Positions 1-8,303 of a stretch of 64,000 nucleotides of DNA are shown here, in pieces. Made by a program: the position numbers and the translations under genes. This DNA is from Roseihalotalea indica (GTDB lineage Bacteria; Bacteroidota; Bacteroidia; Cytophagales; Cyclobacteriaceae), in the NCBI RefSeq assembly GCF_022458895.1, contig NZ_JAINFL010000004.1, positions 186,001 through 250,000 of the forward strand, given 5' to 3'. Under the pieces are notes generated by a model, which was given only the letters and a program-made list of their open reading frames with translations, did no database searches and was not told where the DNA came from. Within the stretch, counting starts at the first letter, position 1. Every line of letters begins with the position of its first letter.

Positions 1-672
1 TTGGGCAGTGCCCGGTTCAACCTTGATAAGCCGCATTCCGATCCGCAGCAATAGTGAATTCGCGTACTTTTTCCATAGTTCCACATCTCCGCCATACAAA
101 ACGTCGGCATTTTCCATGATACCCTCATCATCCAGTGCCTGGGAAGCCTGCGTTAGCTCATTTATGATGTCAGGGTAGATTTCCTGCTGAGGGTCGTACA
201 CCGGAAAGAAGTTTTGATCGATAAAAGCCTGGCCAGCATTGAAATACGGGATATCACCGTAAGTGTCCGTTAATACCATAAAAGCATGAGCCTGAAGAAT
301 CCGGGTCATCTGATATAAATTCCCTCGCTCAGGATTTTCTTCCATGCGGCTGAGAATGTCTTTGGTACTCTTGATCACATTCTGATAATAAGCAATCCAG
401 ATATCATCGGTAGCAAGCCGGTTATCCTGGTTAAAATTGGCTCCGGTAAGAACTCCTGAATTGGGGCTGATAATCTGCTGCACAATGCCCAGTTCGTAAT
501 TGAGCACCCCGCCAGGATATGACATGTTAATGATAGCATTATTGAGTTGAAATACCGGGTCTACCGAAGTAGCATCGGTTTTGTTGGTATTAAGATCGTC
601 GAACCCATCATCGCAGGCGAATAATAACAGCAGCGATACAGGCAGAAAGCGGAATATTGCTAATTTTTTCAT
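1..672 (-). CDS. SusD/RagB-family outer-membrane lipoprotein (partial, 3' end outside window)
   Basis: The minus-strand frame runs open for 224 codons from an ATG at 670-672 to the window edge, so the C-terminal part is missing. The N-terminus MKKLAIFRFLPVSLLLLFAC is a lipoprotein signal with Cys at residue 20 followed by acidic DDG, typical of surface-exported Bacteroidota lipoproteins. Downstream text (NYELGIVQQIISPNSGV, ILQAHAFMVLTDTYGDIPY, YGGDVELWKKYANSLLLRI) matches the TPR-like helical core of SusD-like proteins, closest to the SusD_2 type. SusD proteins form the lid of the SusC transporter and bind the substrate outside the cell. The gene starts 12 nt after the susC-like stop, so the two are co-transcribed. 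The substrate cannot be read from sequence. Confidence 0.9.
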   Translation of the reverse strand, partial: MKKLAIFRFLPVSLLLLFACDDGFDDLNTNKTDATSVDPVFQLNNAIINMSYPGGVLNYELGIVQQIISPNSGVLTGANFNQDNRLATDDIWIAYYQNVIKSTKDILSRMEENPERGNLYQMTRILQAHAFMVLTDTYGDIPYFNAGQAFIDQNFFPVYDPQQEIYPDIINELTQASQALDDEGIMENADVLYGGDVELWKKYANSLLLRIGMRLIKVEPGTAQ

Positions 673-684
673 GAGTAATTCTGA

Positions 685-3600
685 TTAGAATTTGACATTC
701 AGATTGAACCCTAAACCTCGGGTAGTAGGCAAACCGGTAGATTCCAGTCCCACCAAGTTGTCTGAGGTAAAACCAAAAGATTCGGGATCAATATTGGGCA
801 CCCATTTTTTGAGGATAAGCACGTTGTTGGCTACCAGATTAAGGCGTACTCCTTTGGCCGGAAAGTTTTCTGGTAGGAATCGAGTGAAGTCGTAACCTAG
901 AGTAATCTGTCGGAGCTTCCAGTATCCACCGTTGTAGACGATGGGCTCTACTAGTTGTTGTGAGCGTACTACTTCCCAGTACGTCTGCACATTGGCTGCC
1001 ACCGTATTAGGTTCACCTTGTTCATTAACGCCCTTACCTACAACTCCTCCTTCACGTCCTTCCAAGGTCATTTTGTGCAAGCCGTGGCGGGTAGCATTGA
1101 AATTAGTACCCGACATCATCTTATTACCCAGCTTAAAGTCAATCAGGAAGGAGAAGTTGATGCCTTTGTAACTAAAGGAGTTGGTAAAACCACCTACCCA
1201 CTTAGGCAATGCACTACCGAAAGTGATCAAATTATCGGTACGAAGTGGCACACCGTTAGCACCAAATATCCTTTCTCCGTCCTCATTTCGCTTAAAGCCA
1301 AATCCAGCCAGTTGCCCCATTTCTTCTCCTACAATCTGTTTCAGGAAACCGTTGAACACGTGGCTACCCACGGTAATTTCTTCGCCCAGAGAATCTGTTT
1401 GTAAGCTCAGTACTTTTGTAATGTTGTAGGAAGCATTGAACGTAAAATCCCACTGGAAATCATTAGTACGCACCGGCACCAAATTAAGAAGTATCTCTGC
1501 TCCACGAGTCTGGCTTTCACCGCTATTAATTAGTGTGTTTACAAAACCTGAACCGTCGGAAATCTGCGCATTCACGATCTGATCGGTAGTATTCTTCTGA
1601 TACACAGCCAGGTCCAACCCCACTCGTTCATCAAACATTCTGGTTTCCACACCAAATTCAATCTCGGAAGCCCGCATAGGACGAAGATTAGGATTGGGAA
1701 CAGTATTACCGCTAAATCCAGCGACTGGCTGCAATGCTCCTGAAGGTCCGGCAAACAGGTTGGCATTGACGCTATAGAATAATACATCGGAATACGGAGG
1801 CACGTCGGTATCACTACCTACCTCAGCGTAAGCAGCTCTTAGTTTACCAAACGACAACCAAGCCGGAGCTGAACTCAAAGACTCTGAAAACACATAACTA
1901 GCCGACACTGAAGGATAAGCAATACTGCGATTCTCAGCTGAGAGCGTAGAAAACCAGTCATTTCGGAACGTTCCGGTCAAAAACAGCAGGTCACGGTATG
2001 ATAATTCTGCTGAACCGTACAAAGAGTTTACTCCTCGCTCAGACAATGAGTAACTAGGATCTTTAACCCGCCCATTCTGCACGGTGTATAGATCGCGGAT
2101 CACAAAATCAGTTACCTGAACAAAATTTCGGTCCATTCGGCGGTACATTCGGTTGCCACCCAGGCTCAGATTCACTCCAAAATCACCAAACTCCCGGTAA
2201 GCATTCACCAATATATCAGAGTTGATCTCTCTGAAACGTCGTGATTCTTGGGTATATAAACCATTCACAAAGCCTTCTGGTGCTGTAGGGCGAGATGCCT
2301 GACCCGTAGGAAAATTATTAGCATCCTGATCCCGTGACCAATAGTCCTGCCCAACGCGGCCTTGTACGTATAACCAGGGCAAGATATTATACTTTATGGA
2401 GATATTTCCAAAGATTCGGTCTCGGCGGATATTCTGAAACTGTTCGGCCAAAGTAAAATAGGGATTAGTACGGTTACGGAATCGGGAATACACCGCCTCG
2501 TTGCCATTCGCATCGTATTTGTTGGCATCCAGCAAATCCAGTGGCATGGAGTTAGCCAGATTATACAATGACACCGGGATAGTATTATCCTGCTGGGCCA
2601 CGTTGGGCGGGTTTTTATTATACTCGTTGGAGTAGTTAACATTTCCTGACACATCCAATCTCTCAGATAGCGCATAGTCAAACCCTAAATTCACCGTTTT
2701 ACGGTTGTAAGAGTTATTTGGCACAATACCGGTACTATTCAAATTAGATAGTGACAGATTGAAGCTACCCTTTTCTCCGCCAGAAGCCAGTGAAATGGTA
2801 TTGGTCAGGTTCTGCCCGTTTCTGAAAAATTTATCTATACGATCGTACACCGGCTCATAAGGAACCACAATACCATCAAACAAAACCTGGGTCATCCCGG
2901 GTTGAAACCGCTCCCCGAAGGACCATTGCCCGGAAGTAGGGTTTGGCGTGGTGGGGCGCACTCCATTTTCTCCCTGACCATATTCATACTGATAGTCGGT
3001 AAAATCCAGGGGCTGCTCGTTGGTATAATTCAGGTTGTACGTTACTCCAATACCCTGGGCACCTTTACCTTTTTTGGTGGTGATCATGATTACCCCGTCT
3101 TTAGCCCGGGAACCGTAGAGGGCTGCTGCGGTAGCTCCTTTTAGCACGGTCATGCTTTCAATATCATCGGGGTTGATACTGGTTAGCCCATCGCCACCAT
3201 CAGAAGTAAGTCCGTTATCATTATTACCTAGCGAATTAGGGTCATTCCCGCTGGGGTTCGTGCCAAAGTTGGTATTGTCAATCGGAATACCGTTAACGAC
3301 AATCAAAGGATTATTTTGCCCTGAAATGGATGACTGACCACGAATCCGAATTTTAGAGGTTCCGCCCGGGCCGGTGCCTAAGTTAGAAATATTAACACCA
3401 GCAATTTTACCCTGTAGGGCATTCATCACGTTGGGCGTACGGTTCACGGCAAACTCTTCAGGGCTAACGGTGGCCGTGGCATAGCCTAAGGTGCGGGAAT
3501 CTTTCTCGATACCCAGGGCGGTGACCACCACTTCGGAAAGCGATTGAATATCGGGTGCCATATCCATGTTTATGACCGAACGACCGGCTATTTCAACTTC

Positions 3601-4278
3601 TTCGGTAGCAAAACCAACCGATGAAAATACTAGCGTGGTGGCATCATCAGGCACAGTTAGCCGGTAATTACCATCAATATCGGTTACTGTACCGATGGTA
3701 GAATTCTTTACGACCACATTGACCCCGGGCAAATCCGAGCCATCGGATAGATCGGTTACTTTGCCCGAAATTTCCTGATCTACGGCTTCTTCAACGTCTG
3801 CGATCCGGTGTCTTTCCAGAATCGGCAAAGCGTCCTGATCAGAGGAAACCATTAACGAATTTTCCTCGCTAGATTCGGTGAGGGGTTGCTTTGGTATGGG
3901 TTGCAGCTCATCTTTTAAATCGTCGGACATAATCACATACGTACGCTGATTAATTTTTTTGAAGCGAAGCGATGTTTTTTGGAGAACCTGGCTCAGGTTC
4001 TTTTCCAGATTAGCTTCAGAATCCAACGGAACCCGTATGAATTGATTTTCTACTAAGTGTTTTTCGTACAGAAAAGATGCTCCGTACATTTCCTGAAGGT
4101 TCTGCAATACTTCTGTAAGTTGCGCGCCTTCAATTTCCTGTTTGGGTTGCTCACCCTGGGTTTGCACCGCTAATTCGGATGATGCGATCATTTGGGCATA
4201 CGCACTTGGCATCATTGCCCAACTAATAATACTGATCAAAAAAATCAGTTTTAGGTGGTGGTAGTTACATGTAGGCAT
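685..4278 (-). CDS. SusC/RagA-family TonB-dependent transporter with N-terminal STN signalling domain
   Basis: This 1197-residue protein is an outer-membrane TonB-dependent transporter. Domains in order: signal peptide (about 1-29, ending SAYAQ), STN domain (about 50-118), a carboxypeptidase-regulatory-like beta domain (about 170-243, starting ISGKVTDLSDGSDLPGVNVV), the SusC signature SEVVVTALGIEKDSRTLGYA, plug (about 270-405), then a 22-strand-type barrel to a C-terminal aromatic-rich end (LNVKF). The STN domain is the feature that lets such transporters touch a FecR-type anti-sigma factor; ordinary SusC proteins lack it. The gene lies 23 nt after fecR and 12 nt before the susD-like gene, in the order sigma-fecR-susC-susD. 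I infer substrate-induced transcription of this locus. The substrate is unknown. Confidence 0.93.
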   Translation of the reverse strand: MPTCNYHHLKLIFLISIISWAMMPSAYAQMIASSELAVQTQGEQPKQEIEGAQLTEVLQNLQEMYGASFLYEKHLVENQFIRVPLDSEANLEKNLSQVLQKTSLRFKKINQRTYVIMSDDLKDELQPIPKQPLTESSEENSLMVSSDQDALPILERHRIADVEEAVDQEISGKVTDLSDGSDLPGVNVVVKNSTIGTVTDIDGNYRLTVPDDATTLVFSSVGFATEEVEIAGRSVINMDMAPDIQSLSEVVVTALGIEKDSRTLGYATATVSPEEFAVNRTPNVMNALQGKIAGVNISNLGTGPGGTSKIRIRGQSSISGQNNPLIVVNGIPIDNTNFGTNPSGNDPNSLGNNDNGLTSDGGDGLTSINPDDIESMTVLKGATAAALYGSRAKDGVIMITTKKGKGAQGIGVTYNLNYTNEQPLDFTDYQYEYGQGENGVRPTTPNPTSGQWSFGERFQPGMTQVLFDGIVVPYEPVYDRIDKFFRNGQNLTNTISLASGGEKGSFNLSLSNLNSTGIVPNNSYNRKTVNLGFDYALSERLDVSGNVNYSNEYNKNPPNVAQQDNTIPVSLYNLANSMPLDLLDANKYDANGNEAVYSRFRNRTNPYFTLAEQFQNIRRDRIFGNISIKYNILPWLYVQGRVGQDYWSRDQDANNFPTGQASRPTAPEGFVNGLYTQESRRFREINSDILVNAYREFGDFGVNLSLGGNRMYRRMDRNFVQVTDFVIRDLYTVQNGRVKDPSYSLSERGVNSLYGSAELSYRDLLFLTGTFRNDWFSTLSAENRSIAYPSVSASYVFSESLSSAPAWLSFGKLRAAYAEVGSDTDVPPYSDVLFYSVNANLFAGPSGALQPVAGFSGNTVPNPNLRPMRASEIEFGVETRMFDERVGLDLAVYQKNTTDQIVNAQISDGSGFVNTLINSGESQTRGAEILLNLVPVRTNDFQWDFTFNASYNITKVLSLQTDSLGEEITVGSHVFNGFLKQIVGEEMGQLAGFGFKRNEDGERIFGANGVPLRTDNLITFGSALPKWVGGFTNSFSYKGINFSFLIDFKLGNKMMSGTNFNATRHGLHKMTLEGREGGVVGKGVNEQGEPNTVAANVQTYWEVVRSQQLVEPIVYNGGYWKLRQITLGYDFTRFLPENFPAKGVRLNLVANNVLILKKWVPNIDPESFGFTSDNLVGLESTGLPTTRGLGFNLNVKF

Positions 4279-4301
4279 AACCGTGGGGATTGGGGTAAAA
4301 A

Positions 4302-5306
4302 CTAATTTTCATAGACGTGAATTGTATTGGATTTTCTTTCAAAATTTACCTGTAAAAGGGTACTTAGCGCTTCCAGAATTGTGTCCAGATTCTGCGTAGT
4401 AATACTGCCGGTACTGCTAATTTTACGTTCTCTAATTTCCTCATTCTGCAAAACAAACGATACACCATACGTATCTTCTAGTTGCTGTATGACATGCCCT
4501 ACTGGGGTATCATCCAATGTTAGCACCTGATTACGCCAGGAGGTATAAATTTCAGGGTTGACCTGCTGCCGGGTCATTTCATTCTTTTCAGATGAGTACT
4601 CTACAAAATCGCCCGGCTCCATGGTTTCCTCATCTGCTTCTTCAATCCGGAGCGCCACCTTACCTTCATTGAGCACCACTTGTGTTTGTCCTCTCCGGCT
4701 GTTTACATTAAACTGGGTACCTAGCACTCGTACGCTCAGATCGGAGGTATGCACAATAAACGGCATTAAGTTCTGTTTTTGAGTTCGCTGCGTTACTGAG
4801 AAGTAAGCTTCACCTTGCAAAAAAACCTCCCGCTGGGGCTGCGCTAGCCAGTTTTTGTCAAATGATAATACCGAATTGGCATTCAGTTGAACCTGAGTAC
4901 CATCTTCCAGCACCAATGTGCGCGTTTGCCCAAAGGGTGTCTCGTAGGTGACCGTCGTTGCTAATCCGTAACTAATCCAAATGCCCGCACCAATCAGTAA
5001 AAGGAGGCTTACAGCGGCAGCATAACGGAATTCCGGAAGTTTCCAGAGGCGTCGGGCATGTTTGGTATTTGTAGTTCGTTGAGCTAGCTGCTGCCAGGAT
5101 TCTTCAATTTGATCTGAGGAGAAAGGATATTTATTGAAAGAAACACCTTTTACAATTCTTTGGGCCTGCTTTACTTCATCCTGTAAATGAGGATGCTCAT
5201 GAAGCCATTTTTCCCAATGTGCGGCATCCACAGCATTGTTATCCCGAACCCATCGCTCAAAAGAAGGGTCTTGAATCAGGTGGATAATGATACTCTCGCT
5301 GTTCAC
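4302..5306 (-). CDS. FecR-family anti-sigma regulator
   Basis: 334 residues. The cytoplasmic N-terminal part (about 1-85) carries the FecR N-terminal helical region that would hold the sigma factor. One membrane span follows (about 92-112, AAAVSLLLLIGAGIWISYGL). The periplasmic FecR domain (about 115-225) includes TPFGQTRTLVLEDGTQVQLN and RTLG/VRVLGTQFNVNSRRG motifs. The C-terminal DUF4974/STN-like domain (about 255-332) contains TLDDTPVGHVIQQLEDTYGV. Together with the STN-bearing SusC downstream and the ECF sigma gene upstream this is the standard trans-envelope signalling trio of Bacteroidota. The gap to the sigma gene is 207 nt and holds nothing I can identify. Confidence 0.92.
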   Translation of the reverse strand: MNSESIIIHLIQDPSFERWVRDNNAVDAAHWEKWLHEHPHLQDEVKQAQRIVKGVSFNKYPFSSDQIEESWQQLAQRTTNTKHARRLWKLPEFRYAAAVSLLLLIGAGIWISYGLATTVTYETPFGQTRTLVLEDGTQVQLNANSVLSFDKNWLAQPQREVFLQGEAYFSVTQRTQKQNLMPFIVHTSDLSVRVLGTQFNVNSRRGQTQVVLNEGKVALRIEEADEETMEPGDFVEYSSEKNEMTRQQVNPEIYTSWRNQVLTLDDTPVGHVIQQLEDTYGVSFVLQNEEIRERKISSTGSITTQNLDTILEALSTLLQVNFERKSNTIHVYEN

Positions 5307-5513
5307 AGGGTTGTCGTTTTACCTGCACAGAGGAGAAATTATTAATTCTATACTCATGCGCTGCAAAAAAAACAGGCAATCATGTCTCTTTCCAGAATAG
5401 AGCTTTATAAGAATAAAGTGCTTTTCTCACCTTCCATACAACGCTAACCCCTATCTCTTGCGAATTTTATGAAAACCAAACTGTATTATTAGCGTAGTTG
5501 TAAAAATGTCGTT

Positions 5514-6119
5514 TTAAATAAAAATACTTGTCAGCAGACATGTTATAGGCACTAAGCGATAATATTGAGCATAGTGTTGAAGCTGCTTATTGGTTTTTAG
5601 TGATGAGAATGCTCTGAATATCAGGTTTACTACGGACTGATAGTTAATACCCATAATTCGGGAAACTTCCTGATAAGAGAGTTCTTCATAATATTTGAGA
5701 TACACTGCTTCACGCTGCCGTACCGGTAAGGTATTTAAGGCTTCTACCAACTCGGCATGCCGTAGACTTTCTTCTTCCTGCTGAATCTGTATATCCTGAG
5801 GAGAATATACAAACGCCATCGAGGGCGTAAAAGCAATGGAGGGCAAGGTGATTTTTTTCTTCTGCTGGAGTAACTCCCGGCGCAAAGCGGTAAAAAGATA
5901 AGCTTTTGGTGAATCAACTTCAGCGATATGACTTCGACGTTCCCATATTCTAATAAAAAGCTCCTGAATACTTTGCTCGGCTACTACGTTATTCGGGTAA
6001 AATCGTAGGGCAAAGCGGTAGAGTGCGGGATAATGCCGGCGGTAAATCGTCTCAAAAGCATGATGGTCATCCTTCTTGAGTTGTTTCCACAGATAGATAT
6101 CAGGTAATTGAGTAGCCAT
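5514..6119 (-). CDS. ECF RNA polymerase sigma factor
   Basis: 201 residues. Region 2 is visible at about 12-75 (DDHHAFETIYRRHYPALYRF, then ELFIRIWERR), and region 4 at about 125-180, with LNTLPVRQREAVYLKYYEEL followed by the helix-turn-helix SYQEVSRIMGINYQSVVNLIF. This is an extracytoplasmic-function sigma-70 of the FecI-like Bacteroidota type. It is the first gene of the sigma-fecR-susC-susD group and would be released from FecR when the SusC-like transporter is loaded. The last dozen residues (VPITCLLTSIFI) are unusually hydrophobic for a sigma factor, so a transient membrane contact is possible but unproven. The start ATG is followed by MATQLPDIYLWKQL; no better start exists. Confidence 0.9.
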   Translation of the reverse strand: MATQLPDIYLWKQLKKDDHHAFETIYRRHYPALYRFALRFYPNNVVAEQSIQELFIRIWERRSHIAEVDSPKAYLFTALRRELLQQKKKITLPSIAFTPSMAFVYSPQDIQIQQEEESLRHAELVEALNTLPVRQREAVYLKYYEELSYQEVSRIMGINYQSVVNLIFRAFSSLKTNKQLQHYAQYYRLVPITCLLTSIFI

Positions 6120-6145
6120 ATTTGGTAGTTGGCAATCGCACTCGT

Positions 6146-6176
6146 TAATTTTACGCTATTTTTAATAGTATTCAAA
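6146..6176 (-). promoter_or_regulatory. Possible Bacteroidota-type promoter of the ECF sigma gene
   Basis: On the minus strand a TTTG at 6173-6176 is followed after exactly 19 nt by TAAAATTA at 6146-6153. The Bacteroidota consensus is TTTG, about 19 nt, TAnnTTTG; the -33 box and spacing match, the -7 box only partly (TA and two T). It lies 27 nt upstream of the start codon. Weak, by eye only. Confidence 0.3.
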
Positions 6177-6249
6177 ATAGCACCCCAACTATCTAATCAA
6201 TTTCTAAAGTTAAAAAACCCCTCTGTCACCAAATTACATGACCATTCAT

Positions 6250-6299
6250 AAAAAAAGCATTGCCGGATTACCACTTAACTGATAATCTAGCAATGCTTT
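6250..6299 (-). terminator. Rho-independent terminator after glgB
   Basis: A 10-bp perfect stem pairs 6254-6263 (aaagcattgc) with 6290-6299 (gcaatgcttt). Read on the minus strand it is followed by a run of Ts. It lies 25-75 nt past the glgB stop and so ends the glgE-treS-glgB transcript. On the plus strand no T-run follows. Confidence 0.8.
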
Positions 6300-6323
6300 G
6301 CGTTAGCCTTAGTGTGTGTGTAT

Positions 6324-8303
6324 CTAAGACTCGTATTTTAAAAAAATGGTGCCTAACGGAGGTAGGCGTAAGTTTACTGAGCGAGCCCGGCCATGCATAG
6401 GTACTGGTTTGGTTTCGAGTAAACCTTCGTTGCGAACACCACTTCCCCAGTAATCCGTACTATCCGTATTGAAAACTTCTTTAAGATGTCCTTTCTCGGG
6501 CACTCCGATACTATAGCTTTCCCGTACAACTGGCGTCATATTCATAACAACATACAGATCATTCTGATGCTGATGACCTTTCCGTACGAAGCTAACTACA
6601 CAGTTTTGATAATCACTAATATCGATCCATTCAAAGCCAGAAGGATCAAACGGTTTCTCGTATAGAGCCGGCTCTTTCTGATAAAACTCGTTTAGTTGCT
6701 TGATCATCCACTGTAATGAGCCATGTGGCGCGTGTTCATTTAAGTGCCAGTCCAGGCTCTGTTCGTGTCTCCACTCCTGCGTCTGACCAAACTCACCGCC
6801 CATAAAAAGAAGCTTAGTGCCCGGGTGGGCATACATGTAAGCATAAAGCGTACGCAGATTAGCAAATTTTTGCCATTCATCACCCGGCATTTTATCAATC
6901 AGAGGCCCTTTTCCGTGTACCACTTCGTCATGAGACAACGGTAGCATAAAGTTCTCGGTGAAGGCATACATTAAGCTGAAGGTGACCATTCCCTGATGGT
7001 AAGACCGATAGACCGGGTCGTTGGAGAAGTACTCCAGCGTATCATGCATCCAGCCCATCATCCACTTCATTTCAAATCCTAACCCACCGATCTGGGTTGG
7101 TCGGGATACCATGGGCCAGGCAGTAGACTCCTCAGCGATGGTTTGAACCTCAGGAAACTCAGCATCAACGGCATTGTTGAACTCACGCAGAAACTGAATT
7201 GCCTGAATATTTTCCCGTCCGCCGTATTCGTTCGGAATCCACTCTCCTTCTTTTCTAGAGTAATCCAGGTAGAGCATGGAGGCTACAGCATCTACTCGTA
7301 GTCCATCAATATGATATTCTCTGAGCCAGTACATGGCGCTACTTATTAAAAAGGAGCGGACCTCGTTTCGGCCGTAATTAAAGATATAACTGTTCCAGTC
7401 AGGGTGATACCCTTGCTTAGGGTCTTCATGCTCAAACAGGTGGGTTCCATCAAAGTATGATAGCCCGTGCTGATCAGAAGGAAAATGCGATGGGACCCAA
7501 TCTAGAATTACACCGATTCCCGCCTGATGCAGACGGTCTACCAGGTATTTGAAATCCTGAGGGGTGCCAAAACGGCTGGTTGGTGCAAAGAACCCAACAA
7601 GTTGGTAACCCCACGACCCGTAAAACGGATGCTCCATTACAGGAAGAAACTCAACATGAGTATATCCCATCCATTGCAGATACTTGGGCAGTTCTTCGGC
7701 AAGATCGCGGTAGGTTAGAAAATCTTTGCCATCTTCCCCTTTGCGTTTCCAGGAGCCCATGTGCATTTCGTAAACTGCCATGGGATGCGGCTCAGAGGAT
7801 TTTTCTTTTCGGCTGTCCATCCATTCACGGTCAGCCCATTCATACGAACCTTCCCATACTTTCGTAGCGGTATGGGGAGGAGTCTCCCAATGAATGGCAA
7901 ACGGATCACCTTTCTCTACGGTGTAGCCATTGTTATTGGACTCAATGAAATACTTATAGGATGTGCCTTGTTCAACGTGCGGTACAAACGTCTCCCAAAT
8001 TCCTGAACCGTCCCAGCGGGGGGCCATAGGGTGAGCCTGGTTGTTCCAGCTATTGAAGTCACCAACAACCGAAACCCGGTAAGCATTGGGTGCCCATACA
8101 GCAAAGTATACCCCTTTAGTACCGTTATGCTCTACAAAATGAGAACCGAGTTTATCATATAAGGCATAGTGATTTCCCTCTCGAAAGAGATGTATATCAA
8201 AATCGGTTATTAAGGAAACGTGATTTTCCGTATCAGCACCCGATTCGAGTTCTGGTTTATTTACTTCGTTAGATTGTTCTATAGAGTTGTCACTCATTTT
8301 CAT
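6324..8303 (-). CDS. glgB: 1,4-alpha-glucan branching enzyme (GH13)
   Basis: 659 residues, a usual length for bacterial GlgB with one N-terminal CBM48 domain. It cuts alpha-1,4 chains and rejoins them by alpha-1,6 links. CBM48 lies at about 35-150 (FAVWAPNAYRVSVVGDFNSW), the GH13 barrel at about 170-530. Catalytic residues visible: nucleophile D338 in GLRVDAVA, acid E391 in TIAEEST, and H458-D459 in LPLSHDEVVHGKGPL, the HDEVVHGK motif being specific to branching enzymes. The C-terminal beta domain ends LPPLGTIFLKYES. The start at 8303 overlaps the upstream treS-mak gene by 14 nt; a second ATG at 8297 is equally possible. Third gene of the glgE pathway group, it would branch the chains that GlgE extends. 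Confidence 0.95.
   Translation of the reverse strand: MKMSDNSIEQSNEVNKPELESGADTENHVSLITDFDIHLFREGNHYALYDKLGSHFVEHNGTKGVYFAVWAPNAYRVSVVGDFNSWNNQAHPMAPRWDGSGIWETFVPHVEQGTSYKYFIESNNNGYTVEKGDPFAIHWETPPHTATKVWEGSYEWADREWMDSRKEKSSEPHPMAVYEMHMGSWKRKGEDGKDFLTYRDLAEELPKYLQWMGYTHVEFLPVMEHPFYGSWGYQLVGFFAPTSRFGTPQDFKYLVDRLHQAGIGVILDWVPSHFPSDQHGLSYFDGTHLFEHEDPKQGYHPDWNSYIFNYGRNEVRSFLISSAMYWLREYHIDGLRVDAVASMLYLDYSRKEGEWIPNEYGGRENIQAIQFLREFNNAVDAEFPEVQTIAEESTAWPMVSRPTQIGGLGFEMKWMMGWMHDTLEYFSNDPVYRSYHQGMVTFSLMYAFTENFMLPLSHDEVVHGKGPLIDKMPGDEWQKFANLRTLYAYMYAHPGTKLLFMGGEFGQTQEWRHEQSLDWHLNEHAPHGSLQWMIKQLNEFYQKEPALYEKPFDPSGFEWIDISDYQNCVVSFVRKGHQHQNDLYVVMNMTPVVRESYSIGVPEKGHLKEVFNTDSTDYWGSGVRNEGLLETKPVPMHGRARSVNLRLPPLGTIFLKYES

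Noticed and set aside
692..895. Plus-strand frames inside the susC gene (and other short opposite-strand frames across the window)
   Set aside because: They lie entirely within well-supported genes, lack recognisable domains and follow the codon bias of the real gene on the other strand.
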